Of a stretch of 64,000 bases of DNA, positions 9,327 to 17,937 are shown piece after piece. The position numbers were made by a program, and so were the translations under genes. The first letter of the stretch is position 1. Each line of letters begins with the position of its first letter. Under the pieces are notes generated by a model. The model did no database searches, had not been told where the DNA came from, and worked only from the letters and a program-made list of their open reading frames with translations. Source of the stretch: JBBQLG01 sp964251665 (GTDB lineage Bacteria; Bacteroidota; Bacteroidia; Cytophagales; Spirosomataceae); NCBI GenBank assembly GCA_964251665.1, contig CAXUKO010000003.1, forward strand, positions 186,001 through 250,000, given 5' to 3'.

Positions 9327-9381
9327 CGGGTCACGCTGCGGGAAGTCGAGTCAGACAATCCGGACAGCGTGGCCCGCTTTT
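9327..9381 (+). terminator. Probable intrinsic terminator after mlaD
   Basis: Arms CGGGTCACGCTG (9327-9338) and CAGCGTGGCCCG (9365-9376) pair over 12 bp with one G-T type mismatch, followed by CTTTTG. It sits 36 bp after the mlaD stop and before the carboxylase gene. Confidence 0.5.
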
Positions 9382-9429
9382 GATTGGCACATCCCATATT
9401 CATACATCAACAAAACCAGATCCTAAACC

Positions 9430-11040
9430 ATGCAACACTTACTTGACGAACTGGCCCGCCGGACGGCTCAAACCCATCTCGGCGGTGGTCAGAAAAAAAT
9501 CGACGACCAGCACAAAAAAGGAAAACTTACCGCCCGCGAACGCATTGCCTACCTAATCGATGCCGGCTCTGACTTTCTGGAAATTGGCCTGTTCACCGCC
9601 GAGGGTATGTATGCCGAACATGGTGGCTGTCCATCAGGGGGCGTGGTTATAGGTATTGGCTACGTCTCGGGGCGGCAATGCGTCATTGTAGCCAATGACG
9701 CGACTGTTAAAGCCGGTGCCTGGTTTCCCATTACAGCCAAGAAAAACCTCCGGGCGCAGGAAATCGCGATGGAGAACCGGCTGCCTATTATTTACTTAGT
9801 CGATAGCGCGGGGGTTTACCTGCCGTTACAGGATGAGGTTTTCGCCGATAAAGAACACTTCGGGCGCATGTTTCGGAACAACGCTCACCTCTCGGCAATG
9901 GGTGTTTTGCAGGTAGCAGCTATCATGGGAAGCTGCGTCGCGGGTGGTGCTTACCTGCCTATTATGTCCGATGAAGCCATGATTGTGGAAGGCACCGGCT
10001 CGATTTTTCTGGCCGGTCCGTACTTAGTGCGGGCATCAGTGGGCGAAGATGTCGATGCCGAAACCCTCGGCGGGGCCAATACGCATACCGAAATTTCGGG
10101 AGTGACGGATAACAAGTATCCCGATGATAAAAGCTGTTTGGATGCTATCCGACGCATTTTCGACAAGACTGGACACTTCCCAACGGCCGGTTTCGACCGG
10201 GCTGCACCAGTAATGCCAACTAAAAATCCCGAAGAAATTTATCAGATCATGCCGCTCGACCGTGTCAAACCATACGACATGCGTGAGATTTTGGAAAGAA
10301 TTGTGGATAACTCAGAGTTTGAGCAATACAAGCCGGGGTATGGACAGTCCATTCTTTGTGGTTATGCCCGTATTGACGGCTGGGCGGTAGGTATCGTGGC
10401 TAATCAGCGCAAAACGGTAAAAGCCAAAGGCCGTACGGGACAACCCTCGGAAATGCAGATGGGCGGAGTAATCTATGGTGATGCCGCCGACAAAGCCGCC
10501 CGGTTTATCATGAACTGCAACCAGAAACACATTCCGCTGGTGTTTTTGCAGGACGTGACGGGGTTTATGGTTGGTAGCCGGGCTGAGCAGGGCGGCATCA
10601 TAAAAGACGGCGCCAAGATGGTAAATGCGATGGCTAACTCCGTGGTGCCGAAATTTACGGTAGTGATTGGCAATAGCTACGGCGCGGGCAACTACGCCAT
10701 GTGTGGCAAAGCGTATGATCCCCGGTTAATGGTGGCCTGGCCCACAGCGCAGATGGCCGTAATGAGCGGAGCGTCGGCTGCTAAAACGCTGTTACAGATT
10801 CAGGTAGCGTCGCTGAAAGCAAAGGGTGAAGTGATCACCCCCGAAGCCGAACAGGCGTTGCTGCAGAAAATTACGGATCAGTATAACAACCAGCTTTCAC
10901 CTTATTACGCAGCGGCACGGCTCTGGGTCGATGCTATTATTGACCCGCTGGAAACGCGCAAAGTGATCTCAATGGGTATCGAAGCCGCCAACCACGCACC
11001 CATTACCAAAGCGTTTAATGTGGGCGTTATTCAGACATAG
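9430..11040 (+). CDS. Acyl-CoA carboxylase beta (carboxyltransferase) subunit, methylcrotonyl-CoA type
   Basis: Carboxyltransferase subunit of a biotin-dependent acyl-CoA carboxylase, 536 aa. The crotonase-like N and C halves are both present: GGCPSGGVVIGIGYVSGRQ and GSCVAGGAYLPIMSDEAMIV in the N half, RAEQGGIIKDGAKMV and NSYGAGNYAMCGKAYDPR in the C half, which form the acyl-CoA and biotin sites. The motifs QDEVFADKEHFGRMF and LGGANTHTEISGVTDN fit the methylcrotonyl-CoA carboxylase beta (leucine degradation) branch better than propionyl-CoA carboxylase, but substrate is inferred. No biotin-carboxylase alpha subunit is next to it. Confidence 0.9.
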   Translation: MQHLLDELARRTAQTHLGGGQKKIDDQHKKGKLTARERIAYLIDAGSDFLEIGLFTAEGMYAEHGGCPSGGVVIGIGYVSGRQCVIVANDATVKAGAWFPITAKKNLRAQEIAMENRLPIIYLVDSAGVYLPLQDEVFADKEHFGRMFRNNAHLSAMGVLQVAAIMGSCVAGGAYLPIMSDEAMIVEGTGSIFLAGPYLVRASVGEDVDAETLGGANTHTEISGVTDNKYPDDKSCLDAIRRIFDKTGHFPTAGFDRAAPVMPTKNPEEIYQIMPLDRVKPYDMREILERIVDNSEFEQYKPGYGQSILCGYARIDGWAVGIVANQRKTVKAKGRTGQPSEMQMGGVIYGDAADKAARFIMNCNQKHIPLVFLQDVTGFMVGSRAEQGGIIKDGAKMVNAMANSVVPKFTVVIGNSYGAGNYAMCGKAYDPRLMVAWPTAQMAVMSGASAAKTLLQIQVASLKAKGEVITPEAEQALLQKITDQYNNQLSPYYAAARLWVDAIIDPLETRKVISMGIEAANHAPITKAFNVGVIQT

Positions 11041-11043
11041 GTG

Positions 11044-11259
11044 CTACCTACCACACTCGCCGTTGGTATATTTTGTGATACCGTAGCCTTCTGCTGTACA
11101 GGCGTTGCTGTATGTCTTTCCATTGCAGCCACACACAGGCATGAGGATTTGGTAGCAAATGTGATCTTGCGGGTAAGGCTTTTCTACACAATCTGGGTCC
11201 ACCTTTCTGTCGCATCCCACAGAGGTGAATAATAAGACGAAAATGACTAAGGTGCGCAT
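11044..11259 (-). CDS. Small Kazal-domain lipoprotein
   Basis: 71-aa protein. A short hydrophobic leader ends in FTSVGC, a lipobox, so the mature protein would start at Cys16 as a lipoprotein. The mature part has a Kazal-type serine-protease-inhibitor pattern: six further cysteines with the diagnostic PVCGCNGKTYSNAC core and GYGITKYTNGEC end. Kazal domains bind and block serine proteases; the target is unknown. The gene is packed three bases from the carboxylase stop on the opposite strand, so it is antisense to any read-through from that gene. The overlapping plus-strand frame has no recognisable domain. Confidence 0.8.
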   Translation of the reverse strand: MRTLVIFVLLFTSVGCDRKVDPDCVEKPYPQDHICYQILMPVCGCNGKTYSNACTAEGYGITKYTNGECGR

Positions 11260-11282
11260 GACCGTATAAAGTATTTACGGGA

Positions 11283-11326
11283 AGACCCGGATTCACAACC
11301 TCTAATTGTGAATCCGAGTCTTTTTA
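11283..11326 (+). terminator. Probable intrinsic terminator
   Basis: Arms at 11283-11298 and 11306-11321 pair over 16 bp with one mismatch (AGACCCGGATTCACAA) and are followed on the plus strand by TTTTTATTT. The T-run orientation suits plus-strand transcripts coming from the carboxylase gene through the Kazal gene; the stem may also end the minus-strand acyltransferase transcript. Confidence 0.65.
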
Positions 11327-12130
11327 TTTCGCGACCCAGTCCGGTGCGTCCTGCTCGATGGCATGACGCACCTTGGCTACAATTTCCTCAATAGTATCGT
11401 CGGGGCTGAACTGAAGCGGTTCTTTGAACTTCACGGTCAGCAGGGTATTGCGCTTTTTGAACCGCAGCCCTTTTTTGTCGAAGGCGCGCCGAAATCCGTT
11501 AATCACTACCGGTACCACAATGGGATCGGCGCTTTTTATGATGTGCGCCGTGCCCTTACGAACAGGCGCGTAAGGGCTCGTAGTGCCCTGGGGAAAACTC
11601 ACAACCCAGCCGTGAGCCAGCGCAATAGCAATTTTATCATTCGCCGACGTATCGACCTCCCGTTTTACATCGCGGCCATCAGCCCGCCAGGAACGCTCAA
11701 TGGTAATGGCCCCGGCGGCCGCAAACAGCTTCGGCAAAATCCCCTTTTTCATCGTTTCCGATGCCGCTACATAATATTGGCGGGCGCGGGGACCGAGCAG
11801 GTATAACGGCGGCAATAGCGTATTCTGGAAACCCCACTTAACGGCACAGAATATTTGAAAAAAGGCTATTACGTCGGCAAAATACGTCTGATGATTCGAC
11901 AGGAAGAGCACATTGTTGATCGGCAGATTCTCAAGGTTCTCGGTGCCTTCAATTTCGATTCGATTCACTACCGTATACCGGGCATAAGTCGACCAGCCGA
12001 TGATTCCGATGAGGATACGTCTGACCAGCAGCCAGTTGCCGAACGGATCGCGCTCGAAAAGGCCGATTACGTCCAAGCGGTCCAACGGCTTAGGCAGGTA
12101 ACTGAACTTGGTGGGTTTGACGTACTTCAT
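11324..12130 (-). CDS. 1-acyl-sn-glycerol-3-phosphate acyltransferase family protein (PlsC-like)
   Basis: Membrane-associated acyltransferase of the PlsC fold, 268 aa, expected to transfer a fatty acyl group to lysophosphatidate or a related lipid. The catalytic block is SNHQTYFADVIAF (His80 to Asp86) and the substrate-binding block is FPQGTTSPYAPVRKGTA, corresponding to the family FPEGTRS motif. In the first block the His and Asp are separated by five residues rather than the textbook four. A hydrophobic stretch at about residues 34-50 may touch the membrane. It stands alone, with the Kazal gene downstream on the same strand. Confidence 0.85.
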   Translation of the reverse strand: MKYVKPTKFSYLPKPLDRLDVIGLFERDPFGNWLLVRRILIGIIGWSTYARYTVVNRIEIEGTENLENLPINNVLFLSNHQTYFADVIAFFQIFCAVKWGFQNTLLPPLYLLGPRARQYYVAASETMKKGILPKLFAAAGAITIERSWRADGRDVKREVDTSANDKIAIALAHGWVVSFPQGTTSPYAPVRKGTAHIIKSADPIVVPVVINGFRRAFDKKGLRFKKRNTLLTVKFKEPLQFSPDDTIEEIVAKVRHAIEQDAPDWVAK

Positions 12131-12473
12131 AGGAGTGGGCCATTGGACGAACCGTAAAGCTACAATGTCGCTGTACTATTTTCAACAAAGGCATGGTGGC
12201 CGGTACGTATACAACCAGCATTGCTACCCCTGTAGCCGCGATTTAGTTAAAAACTTCTATTACCGCCGACTCTACTCAACGAAGCGTCTTTGATGAAACA
12301 CAGCTAGTTGGCCACGGACCGTTTTACAGCGTATATTTTTTTAATGGCTGGCTTAATCCTTCGCCCGACTGCACTGTCCAAGCCATAGATTACCGCAAAA
12401 CAGATACACGAACAGGCTTATGTGCGATTTTACTCCCGGGTTGGGTTTTTAACAGTGCTTACCAAAATCAGTC
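12131..12473. other. 343-bp intergenic region without a recognisable gene
   Basis: Divergent spacer between the acyltransferase (minus) and the outer-membrane protein gene (plus). The longest frame covers about 60 codons with no family features. I see no tRNA, hairpin with T-run or clear TAnnTTTG box. It presumably holds the two divergent promoters. Confidence 0.5.
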
Positions 12474-13166
12474 ATGAAACGTACGTTTGTCGCCTTCGCC
12501 GTTGCCTTTTCATTCATTGCCTTCAGTTTGATGTCCTTTGCTCAGGTACAGGTTGGTTTTCGCGGGGGCGTTAATTTCGGCAGTGTGTCCACGCCAGCCT
12601 ATATGAGTGGCTTGTCATCCACGCTTAAGCCGTCGGCCGGGCCAACAGGAGCTATTTTTCTAGACATTCCCTTAAGCAATTCGCTGTCGTTCCGGCCTGA
12701 ACTGGCCTATATCCAGAAAGGCTTTAAAGTATCAGAGGGCGTCGACTTCAATGTTGGGGGCATCAACATCCCTATCGGGGCCAGCGCGGCTTATCAGACA
12801 CAGGACATTGAAGTTCCGTTACTGCTCAAGCTGAACTTAGTAGATGGACCCGTTCAGCCGTATATCATTGCTGGTCCGGCCGTTAGTTATGCCGCTGATG
12901 GCCGTATTCGGACCCGGGCTACCGCTATTTTTACGACCAGACCAATGGACATCGACCTAAACTACGGTGGAACGCTGAACCGCTGGGATGTGAGTGGTGT
13001 GGTAGGAGCGGGGTTGGCTTTTGATGCGGGTGCCGGTAAATTCTTCGGTGAGGTGCGCTACGAACAGGGTTTCTCGCGGCAGATTCAGGTACCGGTTGTC
13101 AATGTAAACGTACGCAATCGAGGGTTGGCTGCGTCAATCGGCTACTCCTTTCCCATTGGCCAGTAA
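12474..13166 (+). CDS. Outer-membrane beta-barrel protein (PorT-like)
   Basis: 230 aa with a clear signal peptide (hydrophobic core, cleavage after SFAQ) and a mature part built from short amphipathic strands that begins VGFRGGVNFGSV and ends with a hydrophobic strand typical of small outer-membrane barrels (GYSFPIGQ). RPELAYIQKGFK and the strand pattern match the outer-membrane beta-barrel family widespread in Bacteroidota (PorT-like). No specific function can be assigned. It is a single gene. Confidence 0.8.
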   Translation: MKRTFVAFAVAFSFIAFSLMSFAQVQVGFRGGVNFGSVSTPAYMSGLSSTLKPSAGPTGAIFLDIPLSNSLSFRPELAYIQKGFKVSEGVDFNVGGINIPIGASAAYQTQDIEVPLLLKLNLVDGPVQPYIIAGPAVSYAADGRIRTRATAIFTTRPMDIDLNYGGTLNRWDVSGVVGAGLAFDAGAGKFFGEVRYEQGFSRQIQVPVVNVNVRNRGLAASIGYSFPIGQ

Positions 13167-13352
13167 CTAAGTCGTGCGGTTGTCCTGTTTCCGTGCCAGT
13201 CTCCACACCGACTAGTGGTAACGAAACCGAAGACTGCCCGCTTACGTACATTTTTATAATTGCCTTTTTGCTGAGGCCGGTCCGACGACTCGGTGAACAG
13301 CGTAGAGGAATCCCATTATCAAGTTGCCTTTTTGTTGAATCGTGAACAGAGT

Positions 13353-13383
13353 AAAGGCGGGCCATGCTATGACCCGCCTTTCT
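13353..13383. terminator. Terminator-like hairpin
   Basis: AAAGGCGGG (13353-13361) and CCCGCCTTT (13373-13381) form a perfect 9-bp stem with an 11-nt loop between the convergent outer-membrane protein and Uma2 genes. A-run and T-run on either side would let it work in both directions. Upstream, TTGCCTTTTTG occurs twice, near 13260 and 13324. Confidence 0.6.
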
Positions 13384-13402
13384 TATGGGTATGTACTTTC
13401 AG

Positions 13403-13876
13403 TTATCTGAAGATTTTATTGACATCAAGTGTAATGCCGAGTACGGGGTCATGCAGGTCGCCTTCGATAAAGGTCTTGCTGGTCTGTCGATCCGAAAACA
13501 CACTGATCAGCCGAAACGTTGGAATCACTAACCAGCAAGATTTTACGCCCGCATCAAAATACTTACCTACTTTGGCCAGCAACTCTTCATTCGTTTGTGT
13601 AGGCGATAAAATCTCGATTACACCGAGCGGCATCTGTGTCATTTTAATCTCATCATGCAGTGGATCGAACGTGAGCAGCGGATAAATGGCCAGATCAGGC
13701 ACAGCATCTTTCTCAGGAATATCGAGTTTGACTTCCGTCATAAAACGGAACTGCTCCTGATGGTGAAGCATCAATTCAAAATTTAAATTGGCCTGAATTA
13801 TGGCGTGGTTTTTACTGGGCATAGGTTTTCCTCGCTCGCGTTCGTACTCTGACAGGTCTTCGATTACTGCTTCCAT
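13403..13876 (-). CDS. Uma2-family (DUF820) nuclease-fold protein
   Basis: 157 aa with the PD-(D/E)XK-like layout of Uma2/DUF820 proteins: KNHAIIQANLNFEL, then VKLDIPEKDAVPDLAIYPLL with the conserved PDL aspartate, then LGVIEILSPTQTNEELLAKVGKYFDAGVKSCWLV, the family core with IEILSP and a K--YF--GV-- tract. The family is very abundant in Bacteroidota and Cyanobacteria; biochemical function is mostly unknown. A single gene, with its 3' end beside a hairpin. Confidence 0.85.
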   Translation of the reverse strand: MEAVIEDLSEYERERGKPMPSKNHAIIQANLNFELMLHHQEQFRFMTEVKLDIPEKDAVPDLAIYPLLTFDPLHDEIKMTQMPLGVIEILSPTQTNEELLAKVGKYFDAGVKSCWLVIPTFRLISVFSDRQTSKTFIEGDLHDPVLGITLDVNKIFR

Positions 13877-13904
13877 CGTGAACGTTGTTTTTTATAGTCT
13901 AAAG

Positions 13905-16055
13905 TTAGCGAAGCGCGGTCAACTTAGCTTTACCCGAATCCAGGAACTGCGCGAAATGCTCCGGGTTCAGGTCGTAGTTCTTGGGAGCGACCAGCAGATT
14001 GCCGTCCTGATCGACTAAACAGTAGTGCGGCTGGGCGTTGTTGTTGTACTTCACAATCTGCAAATCAGCGTTCTGTGCCCCAATCGTGGTCTTTTGTTTC
14101 TTGTCGTACGGTGAAACATACCACTGACTTTCGGGCAGTTCGGTCTTGTCATCTACGTACAGCGATACAATAACGTAATCATCCCGGAGCCGTTGTTTCA
14201 CGATGGGATCTGACCAGACGCGGGCTTCCATCTCGCGGCAGTTGACGCAGGCTTTACCGGTGAAGTCAATGAAAACGGGCTTGTTTACCTTTCTGGCGTA
14301 GGCTAAGCCCTGTTTGTAGTCGAAGAATCCCTGCAACCCATGCGGTAGTTTAAACAAGTTGGCATACTTCACCGGTTCGCCGAGTGTAACCGGTGCCGGG
14401 CCTGCAGGTTCATTATTCCGGGCGAAAAGGTTAAAATCCTGCGAAGTTTCCGGAGGTAAATAACCCGCCAACGATTTAAGCGGAGCACCCCATAAACCGG
14501 GAATCATGTAGACTACGAACGAGAACGTACCGATGGCCAATAACAGCCGTGGAATACTGACATTTTTGGTTTCGCTGTCGTGCGGCAGCCTGACTTTGCC
14601 AAGCAGGTAAAACCCAATCAGCGAGAAAATGACAATCCAGATGGCAAGAAATACCTCCCGGTCGAGCAAATGCCAGTTATAGACCTGATCGGCGATGCTC
14701 AGAAATTTCAGGGCTAAGGCCAGTTCCAGAAAACCCAGCACGACTTTCACCGAGTTCAGCCAGCCACCCGACTTAGGGAGGCTCTTGAGGAACTGCGGAA
14801 AGGCCGCAAAGAGCGTAAACGGAATAGCAAAGGCCGACGAGAAAGCCGCCATGCCGATAATTGGCTTCATAACGGCACCGCCCGCCGACGCTACCAACAA
14901 ACTTCCAACCAGCGGCCCGGTGCAGGAGAACGATACCAGTACCAGCGTAAAGGCCATAAAAAAGATACCCGCAATACCGCCCCGCTCCGATTGCGCATCG
15001 GCTTTATTAATCAGCGAATTGGGCAGCGTAATCTCGAAAAGCCCCAAAAACGACAGAGCGAAGATGAAAAATACCGCGAAGAACAGCAGGTTAGGCAACC
15101 AGTGCGTACTAACAAAATTGGCAAAACCCGGCCCGTTAATGCGGGACACTAACACCCCGATGAGCACGTAAATGGCAATAATAGAGAAGCCATATAGGAG
15201 CGCTTTCCACAGGCCACCCTTCTGATTGGTGAAAAAGCTCACCGTCATCGGAATAATGGGGAATACACAGGGCGTAGCCAGCGCAACCAGACCCGACAGG
15301 AAAGCCGCAACGATAAAGCCAAGCAGTGACGAATCAGCCGGTTTCTCGCTGCTGAGTGCCTGATTCGCTGCTGAACCTGCCGTTAGTTCGGTAGTGGCCA
15401 ACTGATCGGCGGTGGCGTCAACCGGCATTGTATCGGCTTGCTCAACGGTAGCCACTGCTGCCGAATCCGAAACCGGTGGAGCCACCTGAACGGCTGCGGC
15501 AACGGACGAAGCTGCGACCGGCGTGAGCGCCGGGGTTGCTTTCGTTGCGGAAGCCGGACCGCTGATGGTCAGATTCGTAACCGTGAAGTCCTCGTTTAAC
15601 GGGATACAGGAGCCATCGGCGTCGGTGCAGGCCTGCGCTTCGATACTGCCGGCTAAAACGGACTTAGCCGTGAGTACTTTAATCTTTTGCTCGAACACCG
15701 CTTTGCCGTGCATGATGTACGTATCGCCCTCAAAGACTTCCTCGTATTTCGTTTCGACCTTGCTCGTAGGGGTCAACTTGCCGACCAGGGCGTAGCTATC
15801 GTTCTTTTTAAAGGTGACAACCGTGGGTAGCGGCCCGTCGATTTTGGGGTTGGCTACGGACGAGTAGACGTGGAAACCGTCTTTTACCGTCGCCGTGACC
15901 TGAACCGTAATTACATCGCCTACCTTCGCGGTCGCGGGTTTTGCCACTACCGACCAGGTCGCGGGCTTAACTAAGCCCGACGATTGACCAAACTGGGCCA
16001 ATACAGACGACTGGCTGACAAGAAAGAGCGCGAAGAGCGCGAGAACATTTTTCAT
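13905..16055 (-). CDS. dsbD: Thiol:disulfide interchange protein DsbD
   Basis: Carries electrons from cytoplasmic thioredoxin across the inner membrane to periplasmic thiol proteins. The ATG at 16055 gives 716 aa and a standard signal peptide cut after VLAQ; the frame opens nine codons earlier. Order of domains: periplasmic DsbD-alpha-like domain (about 25-160, with ACTDADGSCIPL cysteines), a low-complexity Ala/Val/Thr linker, an eight-helix membrane domain with the electron-relay cysteines in LATPCVFPIIP and VSFSCTGPL, and a C-terminal thioredoxin-like domain with CVNC at 603-606. All key cysteines are present. It is a single gene. Confidence 0.93.
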   Translation of the reverse strand: MKNVLALFALFLVSQSSVLAQFGQSSGLVKPATWSVVAKPATAKVGDVITVQVTATVKDGFHVYSSVANPKIDGPLPTVVTFKKNDSYALVGKLTPTSKVETKYEEVFEGDTYIMHGKAVFEQKIKVLTAKSVLAGSIEAQACTDADGSCIPLNEDFTVTNLTISGPASATKATPALTPVAASSVAAAVQVAPPVSDSAAVATVEQADTMPVDATADQLATTELTAGSAANQALSSEKPADSSLLGFIVAAFLSGLVALATPCVFPIIPMTVSFFTNQKGGLWKALLYGFSIIAIYVLIGVLVSRINGPGFANFVSTHWLPNLLFFAVFFIFALSFLGLFEITLPNSLINKADAQSERGGIAGIFFMAFTLVLVSFSCTGPLVGSLLVASAGGAVMKPIIGMAAFSSAFAIPFTLFAAFPQFLKSLPKSGGWLNSVKVVLGFLELALALKFLSIADQVYNWHLLDREVFLAIWIVIFSLIGFYLLGKVRLPHDSETKNVSIPRLLLAIGTFSFVVYMIPGLWGAPLKSLAGYLPPETSQDFNLFARNNEPAGPAPVTLGEPVKYANLFKLPHGLQGFFDYKQGLAYARKVNKPVFIDFTGKACVNCREMEARVWSDPIVKQRLRDDYVIVSLYVDDKTELPESQWYVSPYDKKQKTTIGAQNADLQIVKYNNNAQPHYCLVDQDGNLLVAPKNYDLNPEHFAQFLDSGKAKLTALR

Positions 16056-16194
16056 AGGAATGACCCGGATCGGACTGATCACCGGGCAGCGATTTTCTTG
16101 GTAACAGTTTTAACGCAAAAATACTCCCAGCCCAGTGCACTCTATGGGTTGGCCTGCGTCGTATAGACGCGCCTGAGTTAAAAACCTTACGCGG

Positions 16195-17037
16195 TTACTG
16201 CCCGGAATGTGGCGCATCTGCGGCAAACAACACCGGATTGAGTTCGCTTTCGGGTGTACTGCCAATCGGAAAACCGCCGAGCCACTTAACCCAGTCGGCC
16301 TGCTGATAGCTGTTGCGGGGCGGTGCAATGGTCTGGTCTTTATCCATGTAAATCATAGTCATGACTTTACGTGGTTGATCCGAAACATTCGGCCCGGCGC
16401 GGTGAAACGTCCATCCCGCATGAAAACTGACTTCGCCCAGGGCGAAAGGCGTATCGTTGAGGGGAAAGTTTTGGCGTTGCAAAGCCTCCGATAACAGCCG
16501 TTCGCTGTCGTCGCTGATTTCAATATCACGGCCAATTTCTACATGCTGACTCCCTTCGGCGAACGCCAGCGGTCCCATGTCCATCGGCGTTTCCTGCAGC
16601 GGAATCCAGACCGTTACGGTATTGGGCGACCTGAGCGGCCAGTAAAACTGATCGGCATGCCAGGGCGTAATTCCACCCGATGGTTCTTTGTACAGGGCCT
16701 GATCGTGATAGAGCCGCACACCCGAAACACCCATCAGCTCAGCCGCAATGCGGGCCAGCCGTTTGGCGAAAACAAACTCGCGTACAGACTCATCTTCGCG
16801 CCAGAGGTTCATGATTTGCAGAAAAGCCCGCTCGTAGGTCGTACGCTCCGCCATTGGCTTCGTCAGGGTATTGAGCCGGATAACCTGATCCGAAATAATC
16901 GGTCCGTAATAGTTCAGCACGGCCGGGCTGAGCACATTTTTGAGTTTGACATAGCCATTCTGACGGTAAAACGCGATGGCTTCGGCGCTGAGGTGGTAAG
17001 GCGCGTCGAGTTCGGCAACGAGAGATGTTGTTATCAT
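16195..17037 (-). CDS. Phytanoyl-CoA dioxygenase (PhyH) family protein
   Basis: Fe(II)/2-oxoglutarate-dependent dioxygenase, 280 aa. The facial triad is visible as WHADQFYW (His and Asp) and a distal His in SFHAGWTFHRAGPN, with the 2OG-binding Arg in QPRKVMTMIY. The N-terminal FYRQNGYVKLKNVLSP is the usual PhyH opening. Members hydroxylate fatty acyl chains, small metabolites or antibiotics, so the substrate remains open. It stands alone between the dsbD gene and the HTH pair. Confidence 0.85.
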   Translation of the reverse strand: MITTSLVAELDAPYHLSAEAIAFYRQNGYVKLKNVLSPAVLNYYGPIISDQVIRLNTLTKPMAERTTYERAFLQIMNLWREDESVREFVFAKRLARIAAELMGVSGVRLYHDQALYKEPSGGITPWHADQFYWPLRSPNTVTVWIPLQETPMDMGPLAFAEGSQHVEIGRDIEISDDSERLLSEALQRQNFPLNDTPFALGEVSFHAGWTFHRAGPNVSDQPRKVMTMIYMDKDQTIAPPRNSYQQADWVKWLGGFPIGSTPESELNPVLFAADAPHSGQ

Positions 17038-17094
17038 AGCAGGGAATAGGCAGTTTTAGCAAATCTACCGCCTAATCCGTTAATCGTCTATGCC

Positions 17095-17295
17095 TTAATC
17101 TGTTTCCTCCAACAAGAAAACGTCCTCCACGGGCTTACCAAACGCTTTAGCTAATTTTAGGGCTAATACTGTAGAGGGAATGTATCGTCCGGTCTCAATG
17201 GAATTGATCGTTTGGCGACTAACCCCAATTTGTTCGGCTAACTCGGCCTGGGACAGGTCTTTTTCAGCGCGGGCAATCTTCAGGCGATTCTTCAT
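17095..17295 (-). CDS. Cro/C1-type (XRE) transcriptional regulator
   Basis: 66-aa protein that is essentially a single helix-turn-helix domain: DLSQAELAEQIGVSRQTINSIETGRYIPS, followed by a short hydrophobic end. Such minimal XRE proteins are DNA-binding regulators. Its ATG overlaps the stop of the upstream membrane-protein gene (ATGA at 17292-17295), so the two are translationally coupled. It probably controls its own operon through the palindrome at 17747-17782 (inference). Confidence 0.9.
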   Translation of the reverse strand: MKNRLKIARAEKDLSQAELAEQIGVSRQTINSIETGRYIPSTVLALKLAKAFGKPVEDVFLLEETD

Positions 17296-17732
17296 GCTAC
17301 TACCTCCTCTGAATGGTTAACCCGATTCAGTGACCAGCGGAACCGAACAATAAAGACGAGGAGAATAGTGAACATGTTATAGATCATCACCGTGAAAAAT
17401 GCATCGTTGTAAACGAATGCAATGGCCAGAGCCAGTAGAAAATAGTTGATGTAAACGCTCCATTGTAGTGATTCCAGGCGTAGCAGCCGGATCATTTCAT
17501 CCTCGGTATTCTCGCGGGCAAAAGCAATAAAGAGCAGGCCAATTATTACGCCTAAAGCGGCAATTTCATCCGCAAAGGAATTCATGAACGCTCCCAACGT
17601 TACCGGCTGTAACCCCCAGCGTTCCAGCAACGAATTGCCATACATCGTAAAAAGACCCAATAAGGCCGACGGCGTAAATAGAAACCAGCCGATTCGGCGG
17701 TAGCGATGCGGGAATAACCAATCCTTTTTCAT
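17292..17732 (-). CDS. Small integral membrane protein paired with XRE regulator
   Basis: 146 aa with four hydrophobic segments (about residues 14-30, 46-67, 89-107 and 111-131) and a basic N-terminus. I do not recognise a named family. Membrane protein plus tiny XRE regulator in one ATGA-overlapping unit is a frequent pairing in bacteria; the membrane protein is usually of unknown role. Confidence 0.7.
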   Translation of the reverse strand: MKKDWLFPHRYRRIGWFLFTPSALLGLFTMYGNSLLERWGLQPVTLGAFMNSFADEIAALGVIIGLLFIAFARENTEDEMIRLLRLESLQWSVYINYFLLALAIAFVYNDAFFTVMIYNMFTILLVFIVRFRWSLNRVNHSEEVVA

Positions 17733-17746
17733 GATAGTAAGTTTGT

Positions 17747-17782
17747 TTGTCTAAAAGTAAAGTAAATTTTACATTTAGACAA
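17747..17782. promoter_or_regulatory. Candidate operator of the membrane-protein/XRE operon
   Basis: TTGTCTAAA (17747-17755) and its exact complement TTTAGACAA (17774-17782) enclose an inner GTAAA...TTTAC pair. The palindrome starts 14 bp upstream of the membrane-protein ATG (minus strand), where an autoregulating XRE protein would be expected to bind. This is sequence pattern only. Confidence 0.5.
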
Positions 17783-17903
17783 CTGTAAGCGACTACGGTT
17801 TGTTGTATAGCTACACAAAAGAATCGTCTCTCTTCCATTAAATGGCTTCTATATCCGGCGTCTAACAGCCAAAAATCCTCACATATTCTACCGTTTTCTG
17901 CCC

Positions 17904-17911
17904 TATCTTTG
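17904..17911 (+). promoter_or_regulatory. Candidate -7 promoter box of glyA
   Basis: TATCTTTG matches the Bacteroidota -7 consensus TAnnTTTG, 26 bp upstream of the glyA ATG. No clear -33 TTTG/TTG element is visible at the right spacing, so it is tentative. Confidence 0.4.
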
Positions 17912-17937
17912 TCATTGATTTTTACGATCTTACCAGT

